Of a stretch of 64,000 nt of DNA, positions 50,734 to 59,739 are shown piece after piece (within the stretch, counting starts at the first letter, position 1; the number at the start of each line of letters is the position of its first letter). The notes below the pieces were generated by a model, which had not been told where the DNA came from, did not search any database, and worked only from the letters and a program-made list of their open reading frames with translations. The position numbers and the translations under genes were made by a program. Source of the stretch: Actinomyces slackii (GTDB lineage Bacteria > Actinomycetota > Actinomycetes > Actinomycetales > Actinomycetaceae); contig NZ_LR134363.1 in NCBI RefSeq assembly GCF_900637295.1, positions 62,001-126,000 of the forward strand, read 5' to 3'.

Positions 50734-51798
50734 ATGGTTCCTTCCCGCGGAGGCGGGGGCAACCTGCCCCGCCTCACCTCTCTTCGCTTCTTCGCGGCCC
50801 TGCTCATCCTCATCTACCACGCCAGGCTCTCCGACCTGGTGCCCGGCGGCCGGGTCTTCGACGTCGCCCATATGGGCGTGGCGTTCTTCTTCGTCCTGTC
50901 CGGATTCGTCCTGACCTGGGCCAGCCCCGGGGAGAGGATCGAGCCGAGGCGCTTCTGGCTCAACCGCTTCGCGCGGATCTACCCCTCGCACCTGGTCACC
51001 ATGCTCATCGCCGCGGTGATCTTCCTGCCCGTCAGGTGGACCGACGTGCTGCTCCACCTCTTCCTGCTGCAGGCCTGGGCACCGCATCAGTCCACGATCC
51101 TGTCCCTCAATGAGGTCTCCTGGTCGCTGTCGGCCGAGGCCTTCTTCTACCTGCTCGCCCCCTGGCTCATCACGGCGCTGCGGCGCCGCTCGGATCGCAC
51201 CATGGTGATCCTGGCCCTGGGATGGTGGATCGTCACCATGGGCGCCGGCCGGGCTCTGATCCTCATGGGCTTCGAGGAGTGGCCCTACTACCTGCCCGCG
51301 ATCCGCTCGGCGGAGTTCATCATCGGCATCGTGCTGGCCGAGCTCTTCCGCCGCGGCCGCCTGTCCCGGCGCATCCCGGTGTGGCCCTGCGTGGTGGCCT
51401 GCCTGGTCTCCTACGGGGCGGCCCTGGCGGTCTACCGCATGGGGGTGACCATGCAGATGATGCCGGCGATCATCACCGCCCCGGCGATCTGCCTGCTGGT
51501 CGTCGCCGCGGCGCAGGCCGATGCGCGCGGGCAGGGCGGCCTGCTGACCTCACCGCTGCTGGAGCATGCCGGCAAGGTGTCCTTCGCCGTCTACCTGGTC
51601 CATGCCCTGGTCCTGACGGTGGTGCCCCCGCTGCTGCCCGAGCCCGCCACCCTGGCCTGGCAACTGGCGGGGCTGGCCGTGGTGCTGGTGGTCACCTGGG
51701 CCTGCGCCGAGGCGCTCCACCGCGGGGTCGAGCTCCCCGCCCAGCGCGCGATCCGCTCCCGCTTCGCCCGCCGCATCGGGGCCGCGGCCCGGCACTAG
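50734..51798 (+). CDS. acyltransferase family 3 membrane protein (OafA type)
   Basis: A 354-residue integral membrane acyltransferase with about ten hydrophobic segments. The family start RLTSLRFFAALLILIYHARL has the conserved Arg and His, and GVAFFFVLSGFVLTWA follows. Such enzymes O-acylate surface polysaccharide, peptidoglycan or lipids. The acceptor is unknown and no glycan cluster is nearby. TAGAGT (50721-50726) 7 nt before the ATG implies leaderless initiation. Its stop overlaps that of the convergent ATPase gene by 4 bp. Confidence 0.9.
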   Translation: MVPSRGGGGNLPRLTSLRFFAALLILIYHARLSDLVPGGRVFDVAHMGVAFFFVLSGFVLTWASPGERIEPRRFWLNRFARIYPSHLVTMLIAAVIFLPVRWTDVLLHLFLLQAWAPHQSTILSLNEVSWSLSAEAFFYLLAPWLITALRRRSDRTMVILALGWWIVTMGAGRALILMGFEEWPYYLPAIRSAEFIIGIVLAELFRRGRLSRRIPVWPCVVACLVSYGAALAVYRMGVTMQMMPAIITAPAICLLVVAAAQADARGQGGLLTSPLLEHAGKVSFAVYLVHALVLTVVPPLLPEPATLAWQLAGLAVVLVVTWACAEALHRGVELPAQRAIRSRFARRIGAAARH

Positions 51799-53582
51799 GC
51801 CAGCTCCAGGCGCCGGTAGCGGCTGACGGCGGCGGCCACATCCACCATCCGGGGGCGCACCAGGAAGGCGGGACGGTCTCGGGGCCCGTCGGCCAGGGCG
51901 TCCAGGGACTCATCGTCGAGCAGCGCCTCGAGGTCCTCCAGGCACTCCCTGAGGTTGGACTCCCCGTCGAAGCGCTGCTCCAGCAGGGCCCGCAGCGCAT
52001 GGGCCAGGGCCTCGGCCTGGCCGGGGTCGACGACGCCGGCCACGTCGGAGATATCGATCTCCTCGCGATCCAGGACCAGGGCGCGGGTGCCATGGGCGCG
52101 GGTGCGGATCGGCCCCCGGCGAGTGCGGGGCGGGGCGGGCAGGGGGCGGCGCGCCGTCGGGCGGGGGAAGTCCTCCAGGGCGGTCAGGTCGCGGGGCTGG
52201 TCGGCCGCAACCCGCCGGGCCGCCTGGGTGGCATCCCGCAGCTGGTAGGCGTCCATGAGCAGGACACGGTCGGCCACATCCAGGTAGTCCCCCGAGCCTC
52301 CCATGACCATGATGGTCGAGACCCCCTGAACGGCGGCCAGGGCGCCGATACGGTCCACCAGGGGCGTGATGGGCTCGCGCTCATCGGCCACGAGGCTGCG
52401 CATGCGCGCATCGCGGATGAGCAGGTTGGTGGCCGAGGTGTCCTCATCCAGCAGCAGGGCGGTGGCGCCGGCCTCGACGGCCTCGATGATGGAGGCGGCC
52501 TGGGAGGTCGATCCCGAGGCGTTACGGGTGGTGAAGGAGGCGGTGTCGCGCCCGGCGGGGAGGTGGGAGATGAAGGGCGTCAGGTCCACGCCGGTGACCG
52601 CGCGCCCGTCCGCGGCCCGGACCTTGACCGCCTCGGGGAGGGTGGCCACCAGCTCGCGGCCGTCTCCGGGCACATGCGGGTAGACGCCCCGCTCGATGGC
52701 GCCAAGGAGCGTGGACTTGCCGTGGTAGCCGCCCCCGACGATGAGGGTGACGCCGGTACCGATCGCAGTGCCGCGCACCTGCCCGGCATGGGGGAGCTCC
52801 ACGGTGGCCGCCAGGGTGTCGGGGGCGGTCAGGGCGACGCCGTCTGCCAGCGGCTCATCACTGACCCCCGAGCGGCGCGGCAGCATCGAGCCGTCGGCCA
52901 GGAAGGCCACCCAGCCCCGCTGGCGCAGGATGGCGCTGAGCGCGCGGTGGTCCTCCAGGGCACGGGCGTGCTCCCCCAGGCGCTCGGCCCGCTCCCCGAC
53001 CAGGTCCAGGGCGGTCTCCAGCTCGCGAACCAGGTCCCGGCCCACGATCCGCGAGGCGGCATGGCCCTGGATGGAGCGGCCCTGGGCGGGCAGGGCCAGG
53101 CGGGCGCGCACCTCGATGGTCCAGTGGGCCGGTGAGGAGTCGTCCTCGCCGTCGAGCCGCAGGACGACGCTGGAGCGCTCCAGGATCTCCTGACCGGGGC
53201 AGGCGATGGACAGGTCAGTCCCCTTGAAGCCCGCGTGGAGCTCCCGGGTCAGGAAGTCCCCCAGGGCCAGGCGCCCGTCCCGGGTGCCTAGCAGATCGGC
53301 CGCGGCCTCCAGTCCGGGGGAGTCGGCGGGCACATCGATGTGAATGCGCGTGGGCGGGGCGTAGGGGTCGGGCTGGACGCGGTCGATGTGCAGCACCCAG
53401 CCGCCCGGCGCCCGGTAGCGGCCCACGATCGCCCGGTAGGCGGCGTAGGAGCGCCCGTCCAGGGCGTGGAGATGGCCCACGAGGTCGGACAGGAGGCCGT
53501 CGCGGGGCTCGTCGTCGTAGACGCGACGGCTACGGCCCCCGCTCTCGCGGCCGCGGCCGCGGTGCTCATTGCGCTCGCTCAT
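51795..53582 (-). CDS. ABC-class ATPase of unknown function (COG3044 type)
   Basis: A 595-residue soluble ATPase of the predicted ABC-class family related to trypanosome MRB1590. N-terminal domain about 25-260. The nucleotide-binding part has Walker A VGGGYHGKST, a signature-like SGSTSQAA and Walker B TALLLDEDTSATN, followed by VMGGSGDYLDVAD. The MRB1590 structure suggests nucleic-acid binding. The bacterial role is not known to me. TAGGGT (53589-53594) lies 6 nt before the ATG, so it is probably leaderless. Confidence 0.88.
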   Translation of the reverse strand: MSERNEHRGRGRESGGRSRRVYDDEPRDGLLSDLVGHLHALDGRSYAAYRAIVGRYRAPGGWVLHIDRVQPDPYAPPTRIHIDVPADSPGLEAAADLLGTRDGRLALGDFLTRELHAGFKGTDLSIACPGQEILERSSVVLRLDGEDDSSPAHWTIEVRARLALPAQGRSIQGHAASRIVGRDLVRELETALDLVGERAERLGEHARALEDHRALSAILRQRGWVAFLADGSMLPRRSGVSDEPLADGVALTAPDTLAATVELPHAGQVRGTAIGTGVTLIVGGGYHGKSTLLGAIERGVYPHVPGDGRELVATLPEAVKVRAADGRAVTGVDLTPFISHLPAGRDTASFTTRNASGSTSQAASIIEAVEAGATALLLDEDTSATNLLIRDARMRSLVADEREPITPLVDRIGALAAVQGVSTIMVMGGSGDYLDVADRVLLMDAYQLRDATQAARRVAADQPRDLTALEDFPRPTARRPLPAPPRTRRGPIRTRAHGTRALVLDREEIDISDVAGVVDPGQAEALAHALRALLEQRFDGESNLRECLEDLEALLDDESLDALADGPRDRPAFLVRPRMVDVAAAVSRYRRLELA

Positions 53583-53690
53583 GGCCGCACCCTACCCAGT
53601 GGTGCGCGCCGGGCCCCGTCAGCCCCGGGCGGGAGCGCCGACAGCGCCGCGGGCGGTGTGCCCACGGCGCCGTCGGCGGATGCGAAGCAC

Positions 53691-54245
53691 TCAGCGCAGG
53701 GAGGCCAGGCCCTGGGAGCGGGCGAGGACGGCCTGAACCATGGCCGGGACCTCGCCGTCGTGGTAGGCGGCCGGGGCGAAGGCGCCGTCGGCCACATCGG
53801 TGTTGAGCGAGAGGTAGACCTGCGGGCTGGCCACCGCGCCGCCGAATCCGGTGACGATCTGCTTGAGGTGCTCCACGGCGCGGATGCCGTTGGAGTAGGA
53901 GTAGCCGACCAGGCCCACGCCCTTGTTGGCCAGGGCCTTGGGCTCCAGGAAGTCGATGGCGTTCTTCAGGGAGCCGGGGATGGAGTAGTTGTACTCGGGA
54001 GCCACGAAGATCACGGCGTCGAAGGACTGGATCTTCTCGTTGAAGGCGGCGCCCGCGGGGTCTGCGGGGGCCGCCATCATCGGGGCCATCGGCTCGGCGA
54101 ACAGGGGCAGCGAGAAAGCGTCGATGTCGACGATCTCAACCTCAACGCCCTCGAAGGCGGCGGCTTGATCGGCCACCCACTGGGCGATGGCGCCGCCCAT
54201 GCGGTTGGGGCGGACGGAGCCGAGGACGACGGCAAGACGGGTCAT
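53691..54245 (-). CDS. NADPH-dependent FMN reductase family protein
   Basis: A 184-residue flavodoxin-fold oxidoreductase. The FMN phosphate loop is LGSVRPNRMGGAIAQWV, and the flavin-ring loop is FVAPEYNYSIPGSLKNAIDFL, typical of azoreductase/quinone reductase relatives. AAGGAG precedes the ATG. It is monocistronic. The substrate (quinone, azo dye or chromate-like) cannot be assigned. Confidence 0.93.
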   Translation of the reverse strand: MTRLAVVLGSVRPNRMGGAIAQWVADQAAAFEGVEVEIVDIDAFSLPLFAEPMAPMMAAPADPAGAAFNEKIQSFDAVIFVAPEYNYSIPGSLKNAIDFLEPKALANKGVGLVGYSYSNGIRAVEHLKQIVTGFGGAVASPQVYLSLNTDVADGAFAPAAYHDGEVPAMVQAVLARSQGLASLR

Positions 54246-54446
54246 GGTGATCTCCTTGTACTCATGATTGGAGGCGCCTGATCATGCTACTCGGTACATG
54301 GGCAGCAGACATGCTTTATCCATGAACTACCGTATGCTTAAATTCAGGGTCGCGCTAGCGCTTGGATCATGAGGCCGACCACAAGGCCCCGCCCCCGCCC
54401 TTGGGGACAACCACGGGCCGCGGCCGCATATGGGGCACATAGTGCA

Positions 54447-54466
54447 CATGACGCATATGGCGTCAT
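54447..54466. promoter_or_regulatory. perfect 8-bp inverted repeat between divergent genes
   Basis: CATGACGC and GCGTCATG around ATATG, in the 333-bp gap between the FMN reductase gene and the next plus-strand gene. A 10-bp palindrome GCGCTAGCGC lies near 54353. Could be an operator or a stem-loop. Confidence 0.45.
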
Positions 54467-54518
54467 GCCGGGCCTCATCGTGCGCCGATCATGTGGATAC
54501 CCCGTCGAGGAGCCCGAG

Positions 54519-54527
54519 TTATCCACA
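54519..54527 (+). promoter_or_regulatory. DnaA-box-like 9-mer (TTATCCACA)
   Basis: An exact match to the strict DnaA box, with a near match on the other strand at 54492-54500 (GTATCCACA read in reverse). No other sign of a replication origin. Confidence 0.4.
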
Positions 54528-54578
54528 GGCTCTGCGTTCAGCCTTCCCGCCGCCCCGGCGCCCGCCTAACGTCGAGTC

Positions 54579-56099
54579 ATGAGCAGCACACGAAAGTCGG
54601 CCAAGCGCCGCACCCGCACCGCATCGCCCCGTCGTCGTCAGCACCGCTCCCGGCGCCCTTCGCCGCTGGCCCCTCCGGCCCGCGGCCCGGCCGGCCCCTC
54701 GTGCCCGGACCCCTACCTCCCCAACCTGTCCGTGGCCGACGCCGACTGGCTGCGCGCCCACATGGTGCGCATCGTCGCCCGTCGCCTTCCCGGCGCGCGG
54801 CTGAACTCCCCCGCCTCCATTCACCTGCCCCATGGCGGGCAGATGAGCCTGCTGCGCGCCTCCCGCATGCTGGCCGCCACCGAGCGCGGCCTGTGGCCCG
54901 AGGCCCTGGAGCACCACGCCTCGGTGCTCATGACCTCGATGAATCCGGACGGCACGCCGCGAGCGCTGGAGGACTACGAGGATGAGGACCTGCTCTCGGC
55001 GGTGCACCTGCGCCTGGTGCCCAGCTCGCGCACCATGGTCGCCGAGGTCGATGAGCCCGAGATGGTCCCGGGGATCCGCCTGACCCACGTCCTGGACCTG
55101 GGCGGGCTGCTGATGACCGTGCCCTCGACCATGCTGCACGAGCGCCTGAGCCCCGAGGCCATCGAGCCGGCGGCGCTGTCCAACACCCGCCGGGTCATGG
55201 ACCGGGTCCATCACAGTGAGCCGGGAGGCCGCGGGCTCCATGTCATCGAGTCCGAGACCATGCTCACCGCCGCCCTGTCCCTGCACCTGGGCGAGCTGTG
55301 CGAGCGCTTCCGCATCCCGCGACCGCGCCTGGGGCATGTGGTGGCCCTTCCCGAGCAGGAGCGCCTGGTGATCATGCCCATTGACGAATCCGACGATTCC
55401 GACGATTCGGCGGGCCCCTCGGCCTTCCACCGGATGGCCACCCGCGCGGTCGAGTGCTATGACGAGGCCGAGCACCCCCTGTCCCCCGTGTGCTATCACG
55501 TCTCCCATGAGGGCGTGTGGACGGCGCTGACCGAGGTGCACGGGTCCATGCTCGCCCTGGTCCCCGGCATGGATGAGGAGTTGGCGGCCGCGCTGGGCAT
55601 TGAGGAGCTGTGGGGCGTATGCGCCGATGAGGCCGACGACGCCGGCAACGCCGACGATGCCGACGGTGCCCCGATGCCCGACCCGCCGCTCCGCCCATTC
55701 TCCGGCGTATCGGGCCCTGCCGCTGAGTACGGGGAGGCCGTGCACGACCTCTACTACGAGCGCCTGGCCGATTTCATCGCCGAGCAGGGGGAGGCGCTGA
55801 CCGAGCAGACCCTCGATGAGTTCCTGGACACGCCCATGGATGTCATCGTCCCCGACCGCTCATCCATGCGGGCGCGCAGGACGGGCCCCGCGCCGGCACC
55901 CTGGGAGGAGACCATGGAGCGGATCGCGGCCATGGGGCCGGTGGGGCAGTGGGCGCTGCTCCACCTGGCCAGTCGGCAGTTCGCCGACGCCGGTATCGAG
56001 GGGGCCGGGTCCTTGGCCGAACTGAAGGAGGCCGCCCGCAGGGGCGAGCTGCCGGGGCTGTTCAACCGCTCGGGCAGGGGCCGGTCCTTCGGCCTGTGA
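54579..56099 (+). CDS. uncharacterised cytoplasmic protein
   Basis: A 506-residue protein not confidently assigned. A basic, disordered-looking start (1-45) is followed by an alpha/beta region with DADWLRAHMVRIVARRLPGA, LTHVLDLGGLLMTVPSTML and ESETMLTAALSLHLGELCERF. An acidic Asp/Ala-rich linker (about 345-370) precedes a helical C-terminal part. The order faintly resembles DUF1444/YtpQ-type proteins, but I would not assign it. No signal peptide or membrane segment. TAACGT (54567-54572) is 6 nt before the ATG, suggesting leaderless initiation. Convergent with ilvA. Confidence 0.78.
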   Translation: MSSTRKSAKRRTRTASPRRRQHRSRRPSPLAPPARGPAGPSCPDPYLPNLSVADADWLRAHMVRIVARRLPGARLNSPASIHLPHGGQMSLLRASRMLAATERGLWPEALEHHASVLMTSMNPDGTPRALEDYEDEDLLSAVHLRLVPSSRTMVAEVDEPEMVPGIRLTHVLDLGGLLMTVPSTMLHERLSPEAIEPAALSNTRRVMDRVHHSEPGGRGLHVIESETMLTAALSLHLGELCERFRIPRPRLGHVVALPEQERLVIMPIDESDDSDDSAGPSAFHRMATRAVECYDEAEHPLSPVCYHVSHEGVWTALTEVHGSMLALVPGMDEELAAALGIEELWGVCADEADDAGNADDADGAPMPDPPLRPFSGVSGPAAEYGEAVHDLYYERLADFIAEQGEALTEQTLDEFLDTPMDVIVPDRSSMRARRTGPAPAPWEETMERIAAMGPVGQWALLHLASRQFADAGIEGAGSLAELKEAARRGELPGLFNRSGRGRSFGL

Positions 56100-56117
56100 G
56101 CCCGGGGTCCCGCGCCG

Positions 56118-57674
56118 TCACCGGGCCAGGAAGAAGCGGGCGGCCGGGTCCGAGGTCTCCTCGTGGTAGACGTAGCCCAGGCGGTCCATGTGCTCGGTCA
56201 GGTCGGTGTCCTGCTCGGTGGCGGCGAAGCCGCACAGGATCCGCCCGTAGTCCGTGCCATCGGTGCGGTAGTGGAACAGGGTGATGTTCCAGCGGCTGCC
56301 CAGGATGTCCAGGAAACGGGCCAGGGCCCCGGGGGACTCGGGGAAGAGGAAGGAGAAGAGCCTCTCGGCGACCCCCACCGAGGCCCTGCCCCCGATCATG
56401 GAGCGCACATGGACCTTGGCCAGCTCGTCCTCGGTCAGGTCGACGACGCCGTAGCCGGCCTGCTCCAGATCGGCCACGATCTCGGCGCGCTCCTGGCGGC
56501 CCCGCGCGATCCGCACGCCCACGAAGATACGGGCGGGGTCGCCGGGGGCGCGGCTGGCCGACAGGCGGTAGTTGAACTCGGTGACCGCCCGCTCCCCCAG
56601 CACCGAGGCGAAGCGCAGGAAGGCGCCCTGGGCCTCGGGGATGGTCACCCCGAAGATCGCCTCGCGCTGCTCGCCGATCTCGGAGCGCTCGGAGATGTAG
56701 CGCAGCTGGTGGAAGTTGAGGTTGGCGCCCGACAGCACGCAGCCCAGGCGCTCCCCGGCCAGTCCGTGCTCGGCGGCGTAGCGCTTGAGCCCCGCCAGGG
56801 CGATGGCGCCCGAGGGCTCGGAGATGGCGCGCAGGTCCTCGAAGAGGTCGCGCACGGCCGCGGAGGTCTCATCGGAGGAGACGGTGATGACGTCGTCGAG
56901 CATGGACTGGCACAGGCGGAAGGTCTCATCCCCGATGCGCCGCACCGCCACCCCCTCGGCGAAGAGCCCCACCTGGCGCAGGGTGATGGGCTCACCGGCC
57001 AGGAGGGCCGCCCCCAGGCAGGCCGACTCCTCGTGCTCGACCCCGATGACCTTGATCTCGGGCATGAGCTGCTTGATGAGCACGGCGATGCCCGAGGCCA
57101 GTCCCCCGCCGCCCACGGGCACGAAGACCCGGTCCAGGTCGGCGTCCTGCTGGATGAGCTCCAGGCCGATCGTGCCCTGGCCGGCGATGACCCGGGGATC
57201 GTCGAAGGGGGCGATGTAGGTCAGCCCCTCGGCCTGGGCCAGGCGCAGCGCCTCCGCCTTGGCGGCGTCGAAGTTCACCCCGTGCAGCGCCACCTCACCG
57301 CCCAGGGCCGCCACGGCCTGCACCTTGATCTGGGGGGTGACGGTGGGCATGACGATGAGGGCCCGCATGCCCAGCAGGCGGGCCGAGCGCGCCACTCCCT
57401 GGGCGTGGTTGCCGGCCGAGGCCGTCACCACGCCGCGAGCGCGCTCGGCCTCGCTCAGGGCGCGCATGGCCGTGTAGGCGCCGCGGATCTTGAAGGAGTG
57501 GACGGCCTGGAGATCCTCGCGCTTGACCTGGACGGTGCAGCCCAGGCGGGCCGAGAGCGCCTCCATGGTCTGCAGCGGGGTGTGCTCGGCGGCCTCGTAG
57601 ACCGGGGCGCGCAGGATCTCGCGCAGGTAGCGGCCCGGATCCCAGGTCGCGCCGGGGGTGTCGGACTCATTCAC
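56118..57674 (-). CDS. ilvA: threonine ammonia-lyase, biosynthetic
   Basis: PLP enzyme converting threonine to 2-oxobutanoate for isoleucine synthesis. The PLP lysine is in VHSFKIRGAYTAM, the phosphate-binding loop is GGGGLASG, and SAGNHAQGVA is the substrate Ser motif. Two C-terminal ACT-like regulatory repeats (about residues 345-518) mark the feedback-regulated long form. Start is taken at the GTG at 57674, with TAGGGT (57682-57687) 7 nt upstream. The frame is open to 57761. Confidence 0.95.
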   Translation of the reverse strand: MNESDTPGATWDPGRYLREILRAPVYEAAEHTPLQTMEALSARLGCTVQVKREDLQAVHSFKIRGAYTAMRALSEAERARGVVTASAGNHAQGVARSARLLGMRALIVMPTVTPQIKVQAVAALGGEVALHGVNFDAAKAEALRLAQAEGLTYIAPFDDPRVIAGQGTIGLELIQQDADLDRVFVPVGGGGLASGIAVLIKQLMPEIKVIGVEHEESACLGAALLAGEPITLRQVGLFAEGVAVRRIGDETFRLCQSMLDDVITVSSDETSAAVRDLFEDLRAISEPSGAIALAGLKRYAAEHGLAGERLGCVLSGANLNFHQLRYISERSEIGEQREAIFGVTIPEAQGAFLRFASVLGERAVTEFNYRLSASRAPGDPARIFVGVRIARGRQERAEIVADLEQAGYGVVDLTEDELAKVHVRSMIGGRASVGVAERLFSFLFPESPGALARFLDILGSRWNITLFHYRTDGTDYGRILCGFAATEQDTDLTEHMDRLGYVYHEETSDPAARFFLAR

Positions 57675-57777
57675 GGCATCCACCCTAGATGATCGGCTCC
57701 CGGCACCACGGCGGGCGCTGGGCCGCAGGGCGCGGGACGGACCGGTCTCGTCGGCGGTCATCGGCTCTCATCTGCTC

Positions 57778-59739
57778 TTATCGGCGCAGCCGCGAGGCGG
57801 CCACGGCTGTCACCGACAGGAGCACCAGGGCCGCGGCGGGGGTGGCCACCGCCCAGGGGGCCCGCTCGATGTAGGGCAGGGCCTCGGCCAGGACCAGTCC
57901 CCACTCGGGGGTGGGCGACTGCGTCCCCAGGCCGAGGAAGCCCAGTCCGGCCAGGGCCAGGGCGATGCCCGGCAGGCGCAGGGCGGCGTGGCGGGCCAGG
58001 GGGCCGATGACGGCCGGCAGCACCCGGGTGGCGGTGATGCGCACCCTCCCCTCCCCCAAAACGGGGGCGATCTGGATGTCGGGGCGCTGGCGGGCCTCCA
58101 CGACCAGGGCGGCGGCGTGGGAGGCCAGTGGCGCCCAGGCCACGGCGCACACGGCCAGGGCGGCCCCGATCCCGCTGGGCCCGGTGATGGCGGCGACGAT
58201 GAGGCCGGCCAGCACCGGCGGGGCGGCGTTGGCGACCTCGGTGGGGCCGGTTGACGCCCGCGGCGCCAGGCCCAGGAGGAGGGCGATGAGCAGGCAGGCG
58301 GCGGTGACCGCCAGGGCGCTGGCGGCCGTGGAGGCAGCCCCGTGCGCCACGCGGGCCAGCACGTCGCGCCCCAGGGCATCGGCCCCCAGGGGCATGGCGG
58401 CGCTGGGGGCCTGGAGGCGGGAGGCCACAACCGCGTAGGGGTCGCGCCCGATTCCCGCGATCACCATGACCACCAGGGCGGCGCTCCCGGCCGCGGTGAT
58501 GAGCGCGGCCGCGCGCTGGGGGTGGGCCACCGGCGCCGCGGCGGGCAGGCTGGCCCCGGCGGCGCTGCCCATGAGGGCGCGACGGGCCAGCCCGGCGCCG
58601 GCGCCCGCCAGGAGGGCCAGGGCCAGCAGGAGGAGGATCCCGGCCTGGAGGGCGGGGATATCCTGGGCGCTGGCGGCCCCCAGCAGGGCCCTGCCCACCC
58701 CGGGGATGGCGAAGACCTGCTCGACGGCCACCGCTCCTCCAGTCAGGCCGACGACGACCAGGGCCACCTGCCCGGTCAGCGGGGTCACGGCCCGGCGCAG
58801 GACGGCCAGGGCCAGGGCGCGCCGGGGGATGCCGGCTGTGGTCCAGGTCCCCACCCAGCGCTCGGTGAAGGTCGAGGTGATGGCGTCGGCCAGGAGCCCT
58901 CCGAGCATGCCGCCGGCGGGCAGGCCCAGGCTGAGGGCCGGCAGCACCACCTGGGCGGGGCTTCCCCAGCCGTAGGGCGGCAGCAGGCCCAGGTAGACCG
59001 ACAGGATGAGCAGCGCGATGGGGGCCAGGAGGTACTCGGGCAGGGAGGTCAGGATGGCGGCCCCGGTCCCGCCGCGGGGTCGGGGCCGTCCGGCCAGTCC
59101 GTCGCGCATGGCGGGCGCGGCCAGCGCCAGGGCCACGACGGCGGCCACGGCCAGGGCGGCTCCCATGAGCCCCAGGGACAGGGTGAAGGCCTGCCAGGTC
59201 CCGGGACCCACCTCGCGCCCGGAGACCCAGGAGGTGCCCAGGTCGCCGCGGGCCAGACCGGCCAGCCAGTGGCCGATACTGCCCAGGGGCCCGCCGGCCA
59301 GGCCCAGGCTCTGGCGGATGCCCTCGAGGACCTCTGGGGTGGGCTCTCGCTCGGAGGAGGTGGCGCGCAGGATGGTCAGGGCGGGATCGTTGCTGGACAG
59401 CCAGGGCATGGCGCCCACCAGGCCCACCAGGGCGGCCATGGCCGCCACCCGGGAGGCCGTGATGACGGCGCCATCGCCGAGCCGGCCGGTCAGCCCGGCG
59501 CGCAGGCGGGCGCGCCCTGCCCGCCAGGCCCTGATGGGCAGGGCGCGGACCCGGTCGGGCACAGGGGGCACAGCGGGCACAGCGGACTCAGCGACCTGGG
59601 CGGACTCGGCGGGCACAGTGGACTCAGCGCCTTGGGAGACCTCAGCAACCTCAGTGGGCTGGGAGCCCTCAGTGATCTCGGTGATCTCAGTGCTCCCGGT
59701 GATCTCAGTGCGCGCCGCGGCGGTGGAGTCGGGGCTCAC
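57778..59739 (-). CDS. fused two-domain ABC permease (DppB-DppC/NikB-NikC type)
   Basis: A single 653-residue protein replaces the usual two permeases. After a Thr/Glu/Ala-rich leader (1-60), residues about 90-390 form a DppB-like unit (RGDLGTSWVSGREV, FAIPGVGRALLGAA). Residues about 410-653 form a DppC-like unit (MPLGADALGRDVLARVAHGA, GLGFLGLGTQSPTPEWG). The EAA-like coupling loops are present in both. The GTG start overlaps the binding-protein stop (GTGA). It is the last gene of a four-gene importer operon for nickel, metallophore or peptide. Confidence 0.92.
   Translation of the reverse strand: MSPDSTAAARTEITGSTEITEITEGSQPTEVAEVSQGAESTVPAESAQVAESAVPAVPPVPDRVRALPIRAWRAGRARLRAGLTGRLGDGAVITASRVAAMAALVGLVGAMPWLSSNDPALTILRATSSEREPTPEVLEGIRQSLGLAGGPLGSIGHWLAGLARGDLGTSWVSGREVGPGTWQAFTLSLGLMGAALAVAAVVALALAAPAMRDGLAGRPRPRGGTGAAILTSLPEYLLAPIALLILSVYLGLLPPYGWGSPAQVVLPALSLGLPAGGMLGGLLADAITSTFTERWVGTWTTAGIPRRALALAVLRRAVTPLTGQVALVVVGLTGGAVAVEQVFAIPGVGRALLGAASAQDIPALQAGILLLLALALLAGAGAGLARRALMGSAAGASLPAAAPVAHPQRAAALITAAGSAALVVMVIAGIGRDPYAVVASRLQAPSAAMPLGADALGRDVLARVAHGAASTAASALAVTAACLLIALLLGLAPRASTGPTEVANAAPPVLAGLIVAAITGPSGIGAALAVCAVAWAPLASHAAALVVEARQRPDIQIAPVLGEGRVRITATRVLPAVIGPLARHAALRLPGIALALAGLGFLGLGTQSPTPEWGLVLAEALPYIERAPWAVATPAAALVLLSVTAVAASRLRR

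Noticed and set aside
51222..53135. 637-codon open frame on the plus strand
   Set aside because: Antisense to the ABC-class ATPase, which has clear Walker motifs in its own frame.
54492..54527. Replication origin
   Set aside because: Only two DnaA-like boxes, no AT-rich unwinding element, and none of dnaA, dnaN or gyrB nearby.
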